From an uncultured Marmoricola sp. (GTDB lineage: Bacteria; Actinomycetota; Actinomycetes; Propionibacteriales; Nocardioidaceae), in NCBI GenBank assembly GCA_937868075.1, contig CALMLL010000140.1, positions 1 through 44,449 of the forward strand: DNA of 44,449 bases. The letters are read 5' to 3'. Made by a program: the position numbers and the translations under genes. Shown in pieces: positions 7,464 to 17,515 of this stretch. The notes below the pieces were generated by a model, which was not told the DNA's origin, did no database searches, and worked only from the letters and a program-made list of their open reading frames with translations. The stretch's first letter is position 1; the number at the start of each line of letters is the position of its first letter.

Positions 7464-10145
7464 TCAGACCAATCCCGCTCGGATCGCGGCCAGCGCCTGA
7501 TCGACTCCGGAGGCGTCGGTGCCGCCGCCTTGGGCGACGTCGTCCTTGCCGCCGCCTTTGCCGCCCAGCGCCACGCAGGCCGGACGGATCAGGACTCCTG
7601 CGGAGAGTCCACGCGATCTGGCCGCCTCGTTGAGCGCGACCACGATCGAGGGCTTGCCCTGGGCGACACCCACGATCGCAACCACCCCGGGGCGGTCTGC
7701 CGGAATCCGGCCACGTACGTCGAGGGCCAGCGTGCGGACATCGCCACCAGCAGCACCTTCAGCACGATGAGCCACCAGGCTGACCCCGCCGACATCTTCG
7801 GCCGCAGCCGCAAGGGTCCCGGCAGCAGCCAGCAGCGAAGCCAGCCGCACCTGCTCGATCTCCTTCTCCGCGGTCCGCAACTTCTCGACGATGTCACTGA
7901 CCCGCTCGGGCAACTGCTCGGGGCGCACCTTGAGCAGGTCGCTCAACTGTGCGACCAGCACATGCTCGCGAGCCAGGAACCGGTAGGCGTCACCACCGAC
8001 CAGCGCCTCCACCCGGCGCACCCCCGAACCGATCGACGACTCGCCCAACAACTTCACCACGCCGAGTTGTCCGGAGCGGCCCGCATGCGTGCCTCCGCAC
8101 AACTCCCGAGCCCAGTCGCCCACGGAGACGACCCGGACCCGGTCGCCGTACTTCTCCCCGAACAGCGCCATCGCGCCGCTCTTGACGGCGTCGGCCTGGC
8201 TCATCACTTCGGCGTGGACTGCCAGGTCGGCAAGCACCAGATCATTGACGCGCGCCTCGACGTCGGCCATCGCCGAGGCGGGCACGGCTCCGGTCGCGGA
8301 GAAGTCGAAGCGGAAGCGCCCCGGGCTGTTCTCCGACCCGGCCTGTGTGGCGGTCTCACCGAGTGCCTCACGGAAAGCCTTGTGGACCATGTGGGTGGCG
8401 GTGTGGGAACGACTGATCGAGCGGCGACGCTCGAGATCGACCTGCAACGAGGCCTGGGCTCCCACGAGCACTTCACCTTCGATGACGCGGGCCCGGTGGA
8501 CCACTAGACCCGAGATCGGCGACTGGACGTCGTCGACCACGATCTTGGCGCCGTTGGCCAACTCCACGACGCCCTGGTCCGCCAATTGCCCACCACCCTC
8601 GGCGTAGAAGGGGGTGCGGTCGAAGACGAGTTCGATCGAGTCACCGGCAGCGGCGGCATTGACCGCTTCACCGGCCTTGTTGACCAGCCCGCGCACCGCG
8701 GCCTCCGAGACGACCTCGTCGTACCCGGTGAACCGCACCGGGGCACCCAAGGCGTCGGCGATGGTGCGGTAGGCCCCGCCGGCGGCGTGCTGGCCCTTCT
8801 TGGCGCGGGCGTCGGCCTTGGCCCGTTGCCGCTGCTCCTCCATCAACCGCCGGAACCCTGCTTCATCGACACTGAGACCCTTCTCCGAGGCCATCTCCAG
8901 GGTCAGGTCGATCGGAAAGCCGTAGGTGTCGTGCAGGGCGAATGCCTTGTCCCCGCTGAGTTGGCCGGTGCTCTTGGAGTCGATCGCGGCCGACTCGAAG
9001 ATCGCGGTTCCGGTCTTGAGGGTCTGCCGGAAGGCATCTTCCTCGGCGAAGGCCACCTGCGAGATCCGGTTCCAGTCGCGGATCAGATCGGTGTAGGTCT
9101 CCCCCATCTTGTCCCGACTGATGGGCATGAGTTCGGGCAGCACGCGATCCTCGGTGCCCAGCAGCCTCATCGACCGAACCGCGCGCCGCAGTAGACGGCG
9201 CAGCACGTAGCCGCGGCCTTCGTTGCCGGGGGTGACTCCGTCGCTGATCAACATCATCGATGAGCGCACGTGGTCGGCCACGACGCGGAATCTCACGTCA
9301 TCGGCAGGGTTGGCGCCGTAGGTCTTCCCGGTCAGTTCCTGGGCCTTCTCGATGACCGGGAACATGACGTCGATCTCGTACATGTTGTTGACACCCTGCA
9401 ACATGAACGCGACCCGCTCCAGCCCCATGCCGGTGTCGATGTTCTTCTTCGGCAGCGGCCCAGCGATGTCGAAGTCCGCCTTGGAGCGCACCGCACTGAG
9501 TTCTTCTTGCATGAAGACGAGGTTCCAGATCTCCAGGAGCCGGTCTTCGAGTTCGTAGGGCATGTCCGGGCCGAGTGCCGCGGGATCGAAGTCCGGACCC
9601 AGCGATGACCCGCGGTCATAGAGGATCTCCGAGCAGGGTCCGCCCGGGCCGGGCACCCCCATCGACCAGTAGTTCTCCTTGCGACCCAACCGCAGGATCC
9701 GACTCGCCGGGAATCCGGTCACTTTGGTCCACAGCGCCAGTGCCTCGTCATCACCATCGAGGATGGACGGGTAGAGACGAGCCTCGTCCAGCCCCCAGCC
9801 GCCGTCAGCCACCGACTTGGTAACGAGGTCCCAGGCCAGCTCGATGGCGCCCTCTTTGAAGTAGTCGCCGAAGGAGAAGTTGCCGCACATCTCGAAGAAG
9901 GTGCCGTGGCGGGTCGTCTTGCCCACGTCTTCGATGTCGGGGGTTCGGATGCACTTCTGAACGCTGGTGGCCCGCGGGTACGGCGGCGTCTCCTGACCCA
10001 GGAAGTAGGGCTTGAAAGGCACCATGCCGGCGTTGACGAACAGCAGATTGGGGTCGTCGAGCAGCAGCGATGCCGAAGGTACGACGGTGTGGCCGGCCGC
10101 CTCGAAGTGGGCCAGGAATCGTCGCCGAATCTCCGCGGTGTCCAT
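7464..10145 (-). CDS. alaS: Alanyl-tRNA synthetase
   Basis: An 893-residue class II synthetase. The catalytic core starts with [20 protein letters not shown] and includes the class II motif 2 region ([18 protein letters not shown]). The editing domain carries [10 protein letters not shown] (HxxxH) and CGGTH, its zinc ligands, and the C-terminal DHHA1 region is complete. The start is the ATG at 10143-10145, one base overlapping the upstream gene; a longer open frame of 177 codons upstream is without homology and antagonises two other genes. The length is normal and no defect is seen. Confidence 0.97.
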   Translation of the reverse strand: MDTAEIRRRFLAHFEAAGHTVVPSASLLLDDPNLLFVNAGMVPFKPYFLGQETPPYPRATSVQKCIRTPDIEDVGKTTRHGTFFEMCGNFSFGDYFKEGAIELAWDLVTKSVADGGWGLDEARLYPSILDGDDEALALWTKVTGFPASRILRLGRKENYWSMGVPGPGGPCSEILYDRGSSLGPDFDPAALGPDMPYELEDRLLEIWNLVFMQEELSAVRSKADFDIAGPLPKKNIDTGMGLERVAFMLQGVNNMYEIDVMFPVIEKAQELTGKTYGANPADDVRFRVVADHVRSSMMLISDGVTPGNEGRGYVLRRLLRRAVRSMRLLGTEDRVLPELMPISRDKMGETYTDLIRDWNRISQVAFAEEDAFRQTLKTGTAIFESAAIDSKSTGQLSGDKAFALHDTYGFPIDLTLEMASEKGLSVDEAGFRRLMEEQRQRAKADARAKKGQHAAGGAYRTIADALGAPVRFTGYDEVVSEAAVRGLVNKAGEAVNAAAAGDSIELVFDRTPFYAEGGGQLADQGVVELANGAKIVVDDVQSPISGLVVHRARVIEGEVLVGAQASLQVDLERRRSISRSHTATHMVHKAFREALGETATQAGSENSPGRFRFDFSATGAVPASAMADVEARVNDLVLADLAVHAEVMSQADAVKSGAMALFGEKYGDRVRVVSVGDWARELCGGTHAGRSGQLGVVKLLGESSIGSGVRRVEALVGGDAYRFLAREHVLVAQLSDLLKVRPEQLPERVSDIVEKLRTAEKEIEQVRLASLLAAAGTLAAAAEDVGGVSLVAHRAEGAAGGDVRTLALDVRGRIPADRPGVVAIVGVAQGKPSIVVALNEAARSRGLSAGVLIRPACVALGGKGGGKDDVAQGGGTDASGVDQALAAIRAGLV

Positions 10146-10429
10146 CAGTGCTGCTCCAGCCTTCCTATCGAGTCCGACGCATCGGTCGGGGGCACTGCCG
10201 CCGGCAGCGCCTTGGGTCCATCCACGCCCAGGACGAGTCGCTCTCGCAACTGGGTTTCCTTCTCGTTCATGCCCACCCGGACCTCGTCGGTGAAGACCGA
10301 CCAGCCCCGCTGCAATCCGGCCATCCGATCGTGCCATCCCTCGGGGGTGAACACCTCCGCGACGCGGCGGGCCTTGATCACCACGTATACCCCGGCGCCG
10401 ACTCCGCCGAGGAACCACAACGGGCGCAT
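10145..10429 (-). CDS. Small membrane-anchored protein, DUF6167-like
   Basis: A 94-residue protein beginning [20 protein letters not shown], a single N-terminal membrane segment (about 3-19). A basic, amphipathic soluble region containing [12 protein letters not shown] and ERLVLGVDG follows, with an Asp/Ser-rich end. The pattern and place (just before alaS) match what I recall of actinobacterial DUF6167 proteins; no function is known. It overlaps its neighbours by one base on each side (TGATG), so it is almost certainly made with the 179-residue protein and AlaS. The assignment to DUF6167 is from memory and should be treated as moderate. Confidence 0.6.
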   Translation of the reverse strand: MRPLWFLGGVGAGVYVVIKARRVAEVFTPEGWHDRMAGLQRGWSVFTDEVRVGMNEKETQLRERLVLGVDGPKALPAAVPPTDASDSIGRLEQH

Positions 10430-10968
10430 CAGGCCCGCCCCCCGCTGCGGGCATCACGCCAGGCTCGTCGCATGTCTTTGCGGCGCTGGCGCCGAGCGAC
10501 CTTGGTGCCGTGCTTGATCTCGAAGGCGATCCGGTGGCGATTGACCGGGCTGAGCGCTCGGCGTACGCCGTGGACGAAGGACAACGACTTGACCAGCGGT
10601 TCCCCGAACGTCGCTGAGAGCAGCACCTGGTTGGAGATGACCCGCGCCGGCACCTCCACTTCGGCGGGGGATTCACCGACCTGGGTGATCACCGCGACCG
10701 GGCGTTCGGGCGCCGGTGGTCGTTGAACGATCGTGGTTCGCTCGGCTCGCTCGATTGCTTCTTTCAAGGCGATGCGCAGGTCGGCGACCTCGGCGCGCAG
10801 GGCGGTCGCCTCGTCCCGGGCCTTGTCGCGGGCGGCGGCCATCTCACGACGCATCGCGGCCCGCTCAGCCCTGGCCGAGCGCCGATCGAACACCAGCAGC
10901 GTGGCCAGCGCCGCGGCCGCCAGGCCCAGGGCACCGGCCAACACGGCCAGACTCGTCAGCGCATCCAT
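10429..10968 (-). CDS. Unknown membrane protein with coiled coil
   Basis: I do not recognise a named family. The 179-residue product has an N-terminal membrane segment (about 5-26), then a charged Ala/Arg/Glu coiled coil (about 29-75). A Pro-rich linker (PPAPERP) leads to a compact segment reading [20 protein letters not shown] strongly basic tail ([20 protein letters not shown]) ends the protein. The basic tail would suit nucleic acid or acidic lipid binding. The start ATG at 10966-10968 is chosen because the frame upstream runs into rarA. It sits between rarA and the 94-residue protein with tight spacing, so a role beside RarA or AlaS is possible but unproven. Confidence 0.8.
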   Translation of the reverse strand: MDALTSLAVLAGALGLAAAALATLLVFDRRSARAERAAMRREMAAARDKARDEATALRAEVADLRIALKEAIERAERTTIVQRPPAPERPVAVITQVGESPAEVEVPARVISNQVLLSATFGEPLVKSLSFVHGVRRALSPVNRHRIAFEIKHGTKVARRQRRKDMRRAWRDARSGGRA

Positions 10969-10993
10969 GGGCAGTGACCCTACCCGGCACCGG

Positions 10994-12349
10994 CTAGCCG
11001 CGAAGTAGCCGCCTGATCCGCTCCCAACGCTCCTTGATGCCAGCTTCGGCGCCGATGTCGGTGGGTTCGTAGTAGCGAGCCTCCACCAGTTCGTCGGGGA
11101 GATACTGCTGAGCGGCGATCCCGAACGGAGCGTCGTGGGAGTAGACGTAGTTCTCCCCATGGCCGACGGTGCCGGCTCCGGCGTAGTGCGCGTCGCGAAG
11201 ATGGGGAGGAACCGCCCCCAGCCGTCCTCGGCGTACGTCGGTGCTGGCCGCCTCGATCGCTTTGATCACCGCGTTCGACTTGGGCGCCACCGCCAGGGCG
11301 ATGGTGGCCTGGGCGAGGTTGAGTCGCGCCTCGGGCAGACCGATCAAGGCAACCGCCTGCGCGGCAGCGACCGCAGTCGGCAACGCGGTGGGGTCGGCCA
11401 GGCCGATGTCCTCGCTTGCCAGGACAACCAGCCTTCTGGCGATGAATCGAGGGTCCTCACCGGCCTCGATCATCCGGGCCAGGTAGTGCACTGCCGCGTC
11501 GGCGTCGGACCCACGGATCGACTTGATGAAGGCGCTGATCACGTCGTAGTGCTGGTCCCCGTCGCGGTCGTAGCGCACCGCGGCGCGGTCCGCGGCCCGC
11601 TCCATGGAGTCGAGGTCGATCACCGCGTGGCCGTCCTCGTCGGTGAGGGTGGTGGCCGCGGCGGCTGCTTCGAGATAGGTCAATGCTCGGCGAGCATCGC
11701 CGCCGGCCAGCCTTAGCAGGTGGTCGCGCGCCTTCGGCTCCAGGATGTACGCCGAGGCCAACCCCGCCTCATCGACCAGGGCCCGATCGATGACTGAGCC
11801 GATGTCTGCCTCGGTCAGGGACTCCAGGGTGAGCAGCAGCGAGCGACTCAGCAGCGGCGAGATGACCGAGAAGAACGGGTTCTCCGTCGTGGCCGCGACC
11901 AAGGTGACCCAACGGTTCTCCACGCCTGGCAACAGCGCGTCCTGCTGGGCCTTGGTGAAGCGATGGACCTCATCGACGAAGAGCACCGTCTCCCTGCCGT
12001 TGGCGGCAAGGCGTTGGCGCGCCGCGTCGATGGCGGCGCGGACTTCCTTGACACCTGCCGAGACCGCGCTGACCTCCACGAACACCCGGTCGGTCTGTCG
12101 ACTGAGGATGCTGGCGATGGTGGTCTTGCCAGTGCCCGGTGGCCCCCACAGCAACAGCGACATCGGCTGGTCTCCCTCGATGAGCCGTCGCAGCGGCGCG
12201 CCGGCACCGAGGAGATGCTGTTGGCCGGCGAGGTCGTCGAGACTGCGCGGACGCATGCGCACTGCCAGCGGAGCGCTGGCATGGGTGTTGCCTGCCAGAG
12301 TGCCACCCGACGTGGTCGGTGGCGGGCCGAACAGGGTCTCGTCCTCCAT
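10994..12349 (-). CDS. rarA: Replication-associated recombination protein A (MgsA/RarA AAA+ ATPase)
   Basis: A 451-residue clamp-loader-like AAA+ ATPase that acts at stalled replication forks. Walker A is [13 protein letters not shown] (about 68-80), Walker B is [10 protein letters not shown], and the sensor region reads [12 protein letters not shown]. The tetramerisation part ends in [21 protein letters not shown], diagnostic for the family. The ATG overlaps the oppF stop by one base (TGATG), coupling it to the transporter genes. In many Actinobacteria rarA starts its own unit next to alaS, so the upstream opp cassette is the unusual part. Confidence 0.95.
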   Translation of the reverse strand: MEDETLFGPPPTTSGGTLAGNTHASAPLAVRMRPRSLDDLAGQQHLLGAGAPLRRLIEGDQPMSLLLWGPPGTGKTTIASILSRQTDRVFVEVSAVSAGVKEVRAAIDAARQRLAANGRETVLFVDEVHRFTKAQQDALLPGVENRWVTLVAATTENPFFSVISPLLSRSLLLTLESLTEADIGSVIDRALVDEAGLASAYILEPKARDHLLRLAGGDARRALTYLEAAAAATTLTDEDGHAVIDLDSMERAADRAAVRYDRDGDQHYDVISAFIKSIRGSDADAAVHYLARMIEAGEDPRFIARRLVVLASEDIGLADPTALPTAVAAAQAVALIGLPEARLNLAQATIALAVAPKSNAVIKAIEAASTDVRRGRLGAVPPHLRDAHYAGAGTVGHGENYVYSHDAPFGIAAQQYLPDELVEARYYEPTDIGAEAGIKERWERIRRLLRG

Positions 12350-13485
12350 CAGCCTTGCGGCGGCAGATCAAACCAGGTGTCGCGGAAGTCGGGAGACTCC
12401 AGCCCGGGCATGGGCTGCTTGCCCGCGACCGGGTTGCCTGCGTCGTCCACGCCGAGGAAGTCGGCGGTGACCGGACGGGTAGGCACCTTGCCGAGTTCCC
12501 CGGCGAAGTGGCAGGCCACCTTGTGGCGCGGGGCCACCTGGAGCAGCGGCGGCTCGACCTTGGCGCAGATGTCCTTGGCAAGGGAGCACCTGGTCCGGAA
12601 CCGGCAGCCACTGGGCGGGTTGATCGGGCTGGGGACGTCGCCTTCGAGCCGGATCCGCTCGCGTCGCCCGCCGACCGCGGCCTGGGCCACGTCGGGGGCC
12701 GCCGAGATCAGCGCCTGGGTGTAGGGGTGCAGCGGCCGGTTGTAGAGGGTGTCCCGGTCGCCGATCTCCACGATCCGACCGAGGTACATCACGGCCACTT
12801 CAGGGCAGAAGTGCCGGACGACGGCGAGGTCGTGGGCGATGAACAGGAAGCCGATGTTGAACTCCCGCTGGACCTCTTGCAGCAGGTTGATCACCTGCGC
12901 CTGGATCGAGACGTCGAGGGCCGACACCGGCTCGTCGGCAACGAGCAGTTTGGGCTGCAACGCCAACGAGCGGGCGATGCCGATGCGCTGACGCTGCCCA
13001 CCGGAGAACTCGTGCGGGTAGCGGTTGTAGTGCTCGGGGTTGAGACCCACGAACTCCAACAGCTCCTGAACCCGGGCCTTGATGTTCTTCTCCGGGACCG
13101 TCTTGTGGATCTCCATGGGGGTCGCCACGATCGCGCCCACGGTCTGACGGGGGTTCAGCGAGCCGTAGGGGTCCTGGAAGATCATCTGGATGTGTCGGCG
13201 CAGCGGCTTGAGCTCGCGAGAACTCAGGTTCGCGATGTCATCGCCCTCGAAGCGGATCTCACCGCGGGTCGGCTTGAGCAGACGAGCGACCATGCGGCCG
13301 GTCGTTGACTTGCCACATCCACTCTCCCCCACCAGTCCCAAGGAGCCACCGGCGGGCACCGAGAAGTTCACGCCGTCCACGGCTTGCACGTGCCCGGTCA
13401 CCCGGCGGATGAGCCCGTTGGAGCGCACCGGGAAGTGCATGGTGAGGTCCTGGACCTCCAGGATGTTCGAAGACTCCGTGGCCAT
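12349..13485 (-). CDS. oppF: Peptide ABC transporter ATP-binding protein, OppF/DppF type
   Basis: A 378-residue ATPase with Walker [13 protein letters not shown], signature [16 protein letters not shown], Walker [13 protein letters not shown] and an H-loop histidine in [10 protein letters not shown]. The C-terminal oligopeptide domain includes [17 protein letters not shown] and a later KVACHF. These four cysteines resemble the [4Fe-4S] site reported in mycobacterial OppD. It should form the cytosolic heterodimer with OppD that powers import. A further 40 residues follow the last cysteine. It overlaps oppD by one base upstream and rarA by one base downstream. Confidence 0.92.
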   Translation of the reverse strand: MATESSNILEVQDLTMHFPVRSNGLIRRVTGHVQAVDGVNFSVPAGGSLGLVGESGCGKSTTGRMVARLLKPTRGEIRFEGDDIANLSSRELKPLRRHIQMIFQDPYGSLNPRQTVGAIVATPMEIHKTVPEKNIKARVQELLEFVGLNPEHYNRYPHEFSGGQRQRIGIARSLALQPKLLVADEPVSALDVSIQAQVINLLQEVQREFNIGFLFIAHDLAVVRHFCPEVAVMYLGRIVEIGDRDTLYNRPLHPYTQALISAAPDVAQAAVGGRRERIRLEGDVPSPINPPSGCRFRTRCSLAKDICAKVEPPLLQVAPRHKVACHFAGELGKVPTRPVTADFLGVDDAGNPVAGKQPMPGLESPDFRDTWFDLPPQG

Positions 13486-14633
13486 CAGGACTCCCCTCCC
13501 TCAGCGTCGAGGTGTCGTGGAGCATTCGGCAACACTCCCGCGACCTGGGCAGCGATCGCGCTGGCACCGGCAGGGCCTTCGGCAAGCACTTCGTTGTGGT
13601 AGACCGCTTCGGGGTCGCGCAGGTGACAACGGGACAAGTGGAAGGTCTTCCCTTCGATCTGCTCGAGTGCCGGAACGGTCGTGGAGCACAGGTTGTCGGG
13701 CACCCGCGCGGCGAAGGTGCAGCGAGGGTGGAACGCACAGCCCGACGGTGGGCTCAGCAAGCTGGGCGGGTTGCCCGGGATCGGCCGCAACGGGAGGTTG
13801 GGGTCGGAGGTGATGTCCGGGACGCTGGAGAGCAGCCCCCAGGTGTAGGGCATCTGCGGGTGCACCAACAGTTCGTTGGTCGGGCCGTTCTCGACCGCCT
13901 TGCCGCCGTACATCACCAGCACCTCGTCGGCCATCTCGGCGACGACACCAAGGTCGTGGGTGATCATGATGATGGCGGAGTTGAACTCCTTCTGGAGCTT
14001 CTGCAAGAGGTCCAGGATCTGTGCCTGGACGGTCACGTCCAGGGCCGTCGTCGGCTCGTCGGCAATGATCAGCCCGGGGTCGTTGACCAGGGCCATCCCG
14101 ATCATGGCGCGCTGGCGCATGCCTCCGGAGAACTGGTGCGGGTAGTCGTCCACACGCCGGTCAGGCTGCGGGATGCCCACCAGGCCGAGCATTTCGACCG
14201 CACGCTTCTTGGCCGCCGACTTCGAGACGTCGTTGTGGATGCGGTAGGCCTCGGCGATCTGGGCACCCACCGTGTAGTACGGGTGCAGTGCTGAAAGCGG
14301 GTCCTGGAAGATCATGGCCACGTCGCGGCCACGTTTGCGACGCATCTCCTCATCGGTGAGGGTGAGCAACTCGACCCCGCCGAGGGTGATCTCGCCGGTG
14401 ACCGTCGCGTTGGTGTTGCGGTGCAGGCCGAGGATCGCCAAGGACGAGACCGACTTGCCCGAACCGGACTCCCCCACAATGCCCAGCGTCTGACCGCGGG
14501 CTACGTCATAGGAGAGGCCGTCGACGGCCTTGACCATGCCGTCGTGGGTCTTGAAGTGAACACGGAGGTCCTTGACGGTGAGGAGTTGTTCCCCGACGAC
14601 GCGGTCCTCATGAGGGGTCATAGTCATCCTCAC
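13485..14633 (-). CDS. oppD: Peptide ABC transporter ATP-binding protein, OppD/DppD type
   Basis: A 382-residue ATPase with Walker A GESGSGKSVSSLA, signature FSGGMRQRAMIG and Walker B LIIADEPTTALD. The C-terminal oligopeptide domain has cysteines at about 299, 305, 316 and 336 (SGCAFHPRC, DNLC, SRC), a spacing that suits an iron-sulfur cluster. The start is ambiguous: GTG at 14633, ATG at 14627 and ATG at 14621 are all in frame within five codons. The upstream oppB stop is only three bases away. Partner of OppF. Confidence 0.92.
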   Translation of the reverse strand: MRMTMTPHEDRVVGEQLLTVKDLRVHFKTHDGMVKAVDGLSYDVARGQTLGIVGESGSGKSVSSLAILGLHRNTNATVTGEITLGGVELLTLTDEEMRRKRGRDVAMIFQDPLSALHPYYTVGAQIAEAYRIHNDVSKSAAKKRAVEMLGLVGIPQPDRRVDDYPHQFSGGMRQRAMIGMALVNDPGLIIADEPTTALDVTVQAQILDLLQKLQKEFNSAIIMITHDLGVVAEMADEVLVMYGGKAVENGPTNELLVHPQMPYTWGLLSSVPDITSDPNLPLRPIPGNPPSLLSPPSGCAFHPRCTFAARVPDNLCSTTVPALEQIEGKTFHLSRCHLRDPEAVYHNEVLAEGPAGASAIAAQVAGVLPNAPRHLDAEGGES

Positions 14634-14636
14634 ACC

Positions 14637-15653
14637 TCACTTCACAGAAACGCGGGGGTCGATGAACGCGTAAGCGATGTCGACCACGATGTTGGCCAGG
14701 ATGACGAAGGCACTGAGCAGCACCACGATGCCGATGTTGATCGGCAGGTCGTACTGGGTGCTCGCCTCCACCGCCAGTTTGCCCAGCCCGTTGAAGTTGA
14801 ACACCGACTCGGTGATCGGGGCGCCACCAAGGACCAGGGCGAGGTCCATGCCGGCCATGGTCACGATCGGAGTCAGCGCCGCGCGGAAGGTGTGTTTTCC
14901 GATCACGGTGCGGGCGGGAAGGCCCTTGGCCTTCGCCGTGCGGATGTAGTCCTCCGTGGAGGTCTCCAGCACGAACGCGCGGGTCATCCGGACGTAGCCG
15001 GCCATGTAGAAGACCACCAGGGTGATGGCTGGGAGCAAGAGCCCCATGAACCAGTTGAAGATGCCGCCATCGGCAATGGAGATGTACGCCGGAATGGGGA
15101 CCCAACCGAATTTGAGGGCGATGAAGATGTAAAGAAGAAGACCGATGAAGAACGTCGGGAACGCGAAGATCACCAGCGTGGAGCCCACGATGATCTTGTC
15201 GACCCAGGTCCCGCGATTCAGCGCCGCGATGATGCCCAAGAGGACACCGAGGACCAGCCAGATCACGAACGCGACCGAGGCCACCGAGACCGAGACCGGG
15301 ATCGTGTCCTTCATGACGTCTCTGACCAGGGCCGCACTCTTGTAGCTATAGCCCAGGCACGGAGGCGGGCACTGGGTAACCAGTTGTGGGCTGGACTTGC
15401 GCAGTGCGGGGTCGTCGGGGAACTCACGTCCCACGACCACGCCTTTGAGGAATTTGCCCCACTGGACCACGACCGGTTGGTCGTAGCCGAACGTCTTGGC
15501 GATCTCGACCTTCTGAGCCGGCGTGCAGTTCTTGCCGCAACTGGCAAGGACCGCGGCCTCCTTGTTGTTCAAGAAGAGAACGAACGTGATCAGGGTCATC
15601 ACAATGAGCATCGCTATGCCGATCAAGAGTCGGCGTACGACGTAGGCAAACAT
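14637..15653 (-). CDS. oppB: Peptide ABC transporter permease, OppB/DppB type
   Basis: A 338-residue inner-membrane permease of the BPD_transp_1 family. It has an N-terminal membrane anchor (MFAYVVRRLLIGIAMLIVM), an extended external loop of about 80 residues, then five further membrane segments. The EAA loop is EDYIRTAKAKGLPARTVIGK, which contacts the ATPases. The outside loop contains two cysteine pairs (SCGKNC and CPPPC), more than usual, which could form disulfides. AGGAGG lies eight bases before the ATG. It is separated from oppA by 112 bp that hold a strong hairpin. Confidence 0.92.
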   Translation of the reverse strand: MFAYVVRRLLIGIAMLIVMTLITFVLFLNNKEAAVLASCGKNCTPAQKVEIAKTFGYDQPVVVQWGKFLKGVVVGREFPDDPALRKSSPQLVTQCPPPCLGYSYKSAALVRDVMKDTIPVSVSVASVAFVIWLVLGVLLGIIAALNRGTWVDKIIVGSTLVIFAFPTFFIGLLLYIFIALKFGWVPIPAYISIADGGIFNWFMGLLLPAITLVVFYMAGYVRMTRAFVLETSTEDYIRTAKAKGLPARTVIGKHTFRAALTPIVTMAGMDLALVLGGAPITESVFNFNGLGKLAVEASTQYDLPINIGIVVLLSAFVILANIVVDIAYAFIDPRVSVK

Positions 15654-15714
15654 GGACTTCTGCCTCCTCCAGCATCAGGGTGCGCTCCAGAAGCCGGGAG
15701 CAGCGGCATCGGAG

Positions 15715-15742
15715 GGGGTGGGCGACTTGCGTCGCCCACCCC
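15715..15742 (-). terminator. Perfect 12-bp hairpin between oppA and oppB
   Basis: GGGGTGGGCGAC (15715-15726) and GTCGCCCACCCC (15731-15742) form a 12-bp GC-rich stem with a 4-nt loop, 24 bases after the oppA stop. No U-run follows on the transcript. In solute-binding-protein operons such a hairpin commonly protects the 3' end of the binding-protein mRNA and partly stops transcription, giving more binding protein than permease. That role is inferred from position. Confidence 0.65.
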
Positions 15743-15765
15743 GCCCGAGTGGTGCTAAACCAGGA

Positions 15766-17436
15766 TCACTCGACGCCGATGGAGCCGAGGTCCGGGTACA
15801 TGTTGCTGGCCGCGGTCTGCATGTAGCCGGTCACCTTGGAGCCGTGCATCATGTAGAACTGGGTCACGTCCAGCGGGATGTAGGCAACCTGCTCGCCGAT
15901 GTACTTGTCGAGCGCGGCGTACAACGCAGGCTGGTCAGCAAGGGCCGCGGCCGAAGCCTCGTCCATCAGCTTGTGAGCCTTCGGGTCGTTGTAGTTGCCG
16001 TAGTCCTGACCGTTGGACTTGGTGCCCTGGAAGTTGACACGGGCGTCGAACAGCGGCGGAATCACCGTGCTCACCGACGGCCAGTCAGCACCCCAGCCAC
16101 CCCAAGCCACGTCAGACTTCAGGTTCCGCTTCTGCACCTCGGTGTAGTAGGTGTCGGTCAGCGGGTTGAGGGAGACCTTGAACCCAGCCTTCTGCCAGCC
16201 TTCCTTCAGCGCAGCGGCAGCCTTGTCGGCGGTCGGGGAGCTGGAGTAGGTGAAGATCAGCGGGTAGCCAGCCTTGCCGGCCTGCTTCAGCAGCTGCTTG
16301 GCACCGGCGAAGTCGCCCATCTTGTCGAACGCGGGGTTCTTGGCGTAGCCCTGAACACCGGGGTTCACGATGGAGCTCGACGGCTTGGCCGACTTGTCGC
16401 CACCAAGTGCGGTGGTCCAGCCCTTCTGGTCGGTGGCCATCATGAGGGCCTGACGCACCCGCAGATCGGTCATCCGGTTGAAGTTGGGCACCAAGTAGCC
16501 GGTGAACGGCGAGTCAACCTGGGTCGACCGCTTCGCGACATCACCGGTGATCTGGCCGTACATGGCCGGCGGGATGTTGCGGTCGGTCACGGCGTACTGG
16601 TCGTTGCCGCGGTCCTGGATCAGACGCTGCGTGATGATCTCGTTGGTCAGACCCTCTTGGAAGATGATCTGGTCGACGTTCTGCTTACGCACAGTGTCGG
16701 TCTTGGGGTCCCACTGGTCGTTCTTGATGAACGTGCCGCCCTTGTCCTTGGTCCAAGCGCTCTTCAGCTTGTAGGGACCGTTGGAGAAGATCGCGTAGTT
16801 GGACTTGTCGCCCTGGTCCTTGTCCTTGCGGTAAGGGTCGAACGAACGCAACGAGGCAACCGCGAGCGGGAAGTCGTTCCACGGCTTGGAGAAGTTGAAC
16901 GTGATGGTGGTGCCATCACACACAACAGCCTTGTCGTACTCAGCCTGGCCCTTGGCGTCGGCGTTGTAGGGACCCTTGTAGTCAGGGGCGTCGATGTAGC
17001 TGAAGATGTAGTTCGGGCCACCGATGATGACGTCGGAAGCGAAGGTACGGGACACGCCGTACTTCACGTCCTCACACGTCACGGCCTTGCCGTCCTCCCA
17101 CTTCACGCCATCCTTCAACGTGAACTTCCAGGTCTTCCCGTTGTTGGACGAGGTACCGGTGTCGGTAGCCAGGTCGGGAATCGGGGTGGTCGACTCGGTC
17201 ACGTCTTCTGAGACCGGGAACGACACCAACGAGCGGTAGAACAACCGCGACGAGTCGGCCAGGTCACGGCCGATGTACATGCGCTGGGGGTCCCAGTGCT
17301 CAGTCGGTCGGAAGGTCAGGTAGTAGAGCGTCTTGGTGCCCCCGCCGGTGGCACCGCCCCCGCCGCAAGCGGCGAGACCGGTGACGCTCAGCGCAGCTGC
17401 CGCCACCACCGCAAGAGACTTGCGATACTTGGTCAT
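15766..17436 (-). CDS. oppA: Peptide ABC transporter substrate-binding lipoprotein (SBP family 5)
   Basis: A 556-residue extracellular binding protein. The N-terminus is a lipoprotein signal: basic MTKYRKS, a hydrophobic stretch, and lipobox GLAAC with the lipidated cysteine at residue 24, followed by a Gly-rich spacer. The SBP_bac_5 domain fills the rest, with YYLTFRPTEHWDPQRMYIG at its start and the family block GKTWKFTLKDGVKWEDGK. The start ATG at 17434-17436 has AAGGAGA before it; eight extra in-frame codons upstream are discarded. G+C looks lower (about 60 percent in a sampled line) than in its neighbours. It probably binds peptides, but the ligand class cannot be read from sequence. Confidence 0.93.
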   Translation of the reverse strand: MTKYRKSLAVVAAAALSVTGLAACGGGGATGGGTKTLYYLTFRPTEHWDPQRMYIGRDLADSSRLFYRSLVSFPVSEDVTESTTPIPDLATDTGTSSNNGKTWKFTLKDGVKWEDGKAVTCEDVKYGVSRTFASDVIIGGPNYIFSYIDAPDYKGPYNADAKGQAEYDKAVVCDGTTITFNFSKPWNDFPLAVASLRSFDPYRKDKDQGDKSNYAIFSNGPYKLKSAWTKDKGGTFIKNDQWDPKTDTVRKQNVDQIIFQEGLTNEIITQRLIQDRGNDQYAVTDRNIPPAMYGQITGDVAKRSTQVDSPFTGYLVPNFNRMTDLRVRQALMMATDQKGWTTALGGDKSAKPSSSIVNPGVQGYAKNPAFDKMGDFAGAKQLLKQAGKAGYPLIFTYSSSPTADKAAAALKEGWQKAGFKVSLNPLTDTYYTEVQKRNLKSDVAWGGWGADWPSVSTVIPPLFDARVNFQGTKSNGQDYGNYNDPKAHKLMDEASAAALADQPALYAALDKYIGEQVAYIPLDVTQFYMMHGSKVTGYMQTAASNMYPDLGSIGVE

Positions 17437-17463
17437 CTGTTCTCCTTGTTCTTGTCGCACCGG

Positions 17464-17503
17464 GTTTCGGTCGACACTTCGGCGGATGGGTCACCACCGA
17501 AAC
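17464..17503. other. Inverted repeat between oppC and oppA
   Basis: GTTTCGGT (17464-17471) and ACCGAAAC (17496-17503) are perfect 8-bp arms around 24 nt, just after the oppC stop. It could be an mRNA stem in the leader of oppA. There is no further support for a function. Confidence 0.25.
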
Positions 17504-17515
17504 TCATGGGTCCGA

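Noticed and set aside
5519..7633. 704-codon plus-strand open frame opposite aroE, mltG and ruvX
   Set aside because: Same antisense artefact; the minus-strand genes have complete motifs and tight coupling.
10146..10676. N-terminal extension of AlaS by 177 codons
   Set aside because: Not related to any AlaRS N-terminus and overlaps two coupled genes; the ATG at 10143-10145 begins the conserved core.
10994..12349. Defence-system reading of the AAA+ gene next to small membrane proteins
   Set aside because: The AAA+ protein carries the full RarA/MgsA signature including its C-terminal block, a housekeeping protein; no effector or nuclease partner is nearby.
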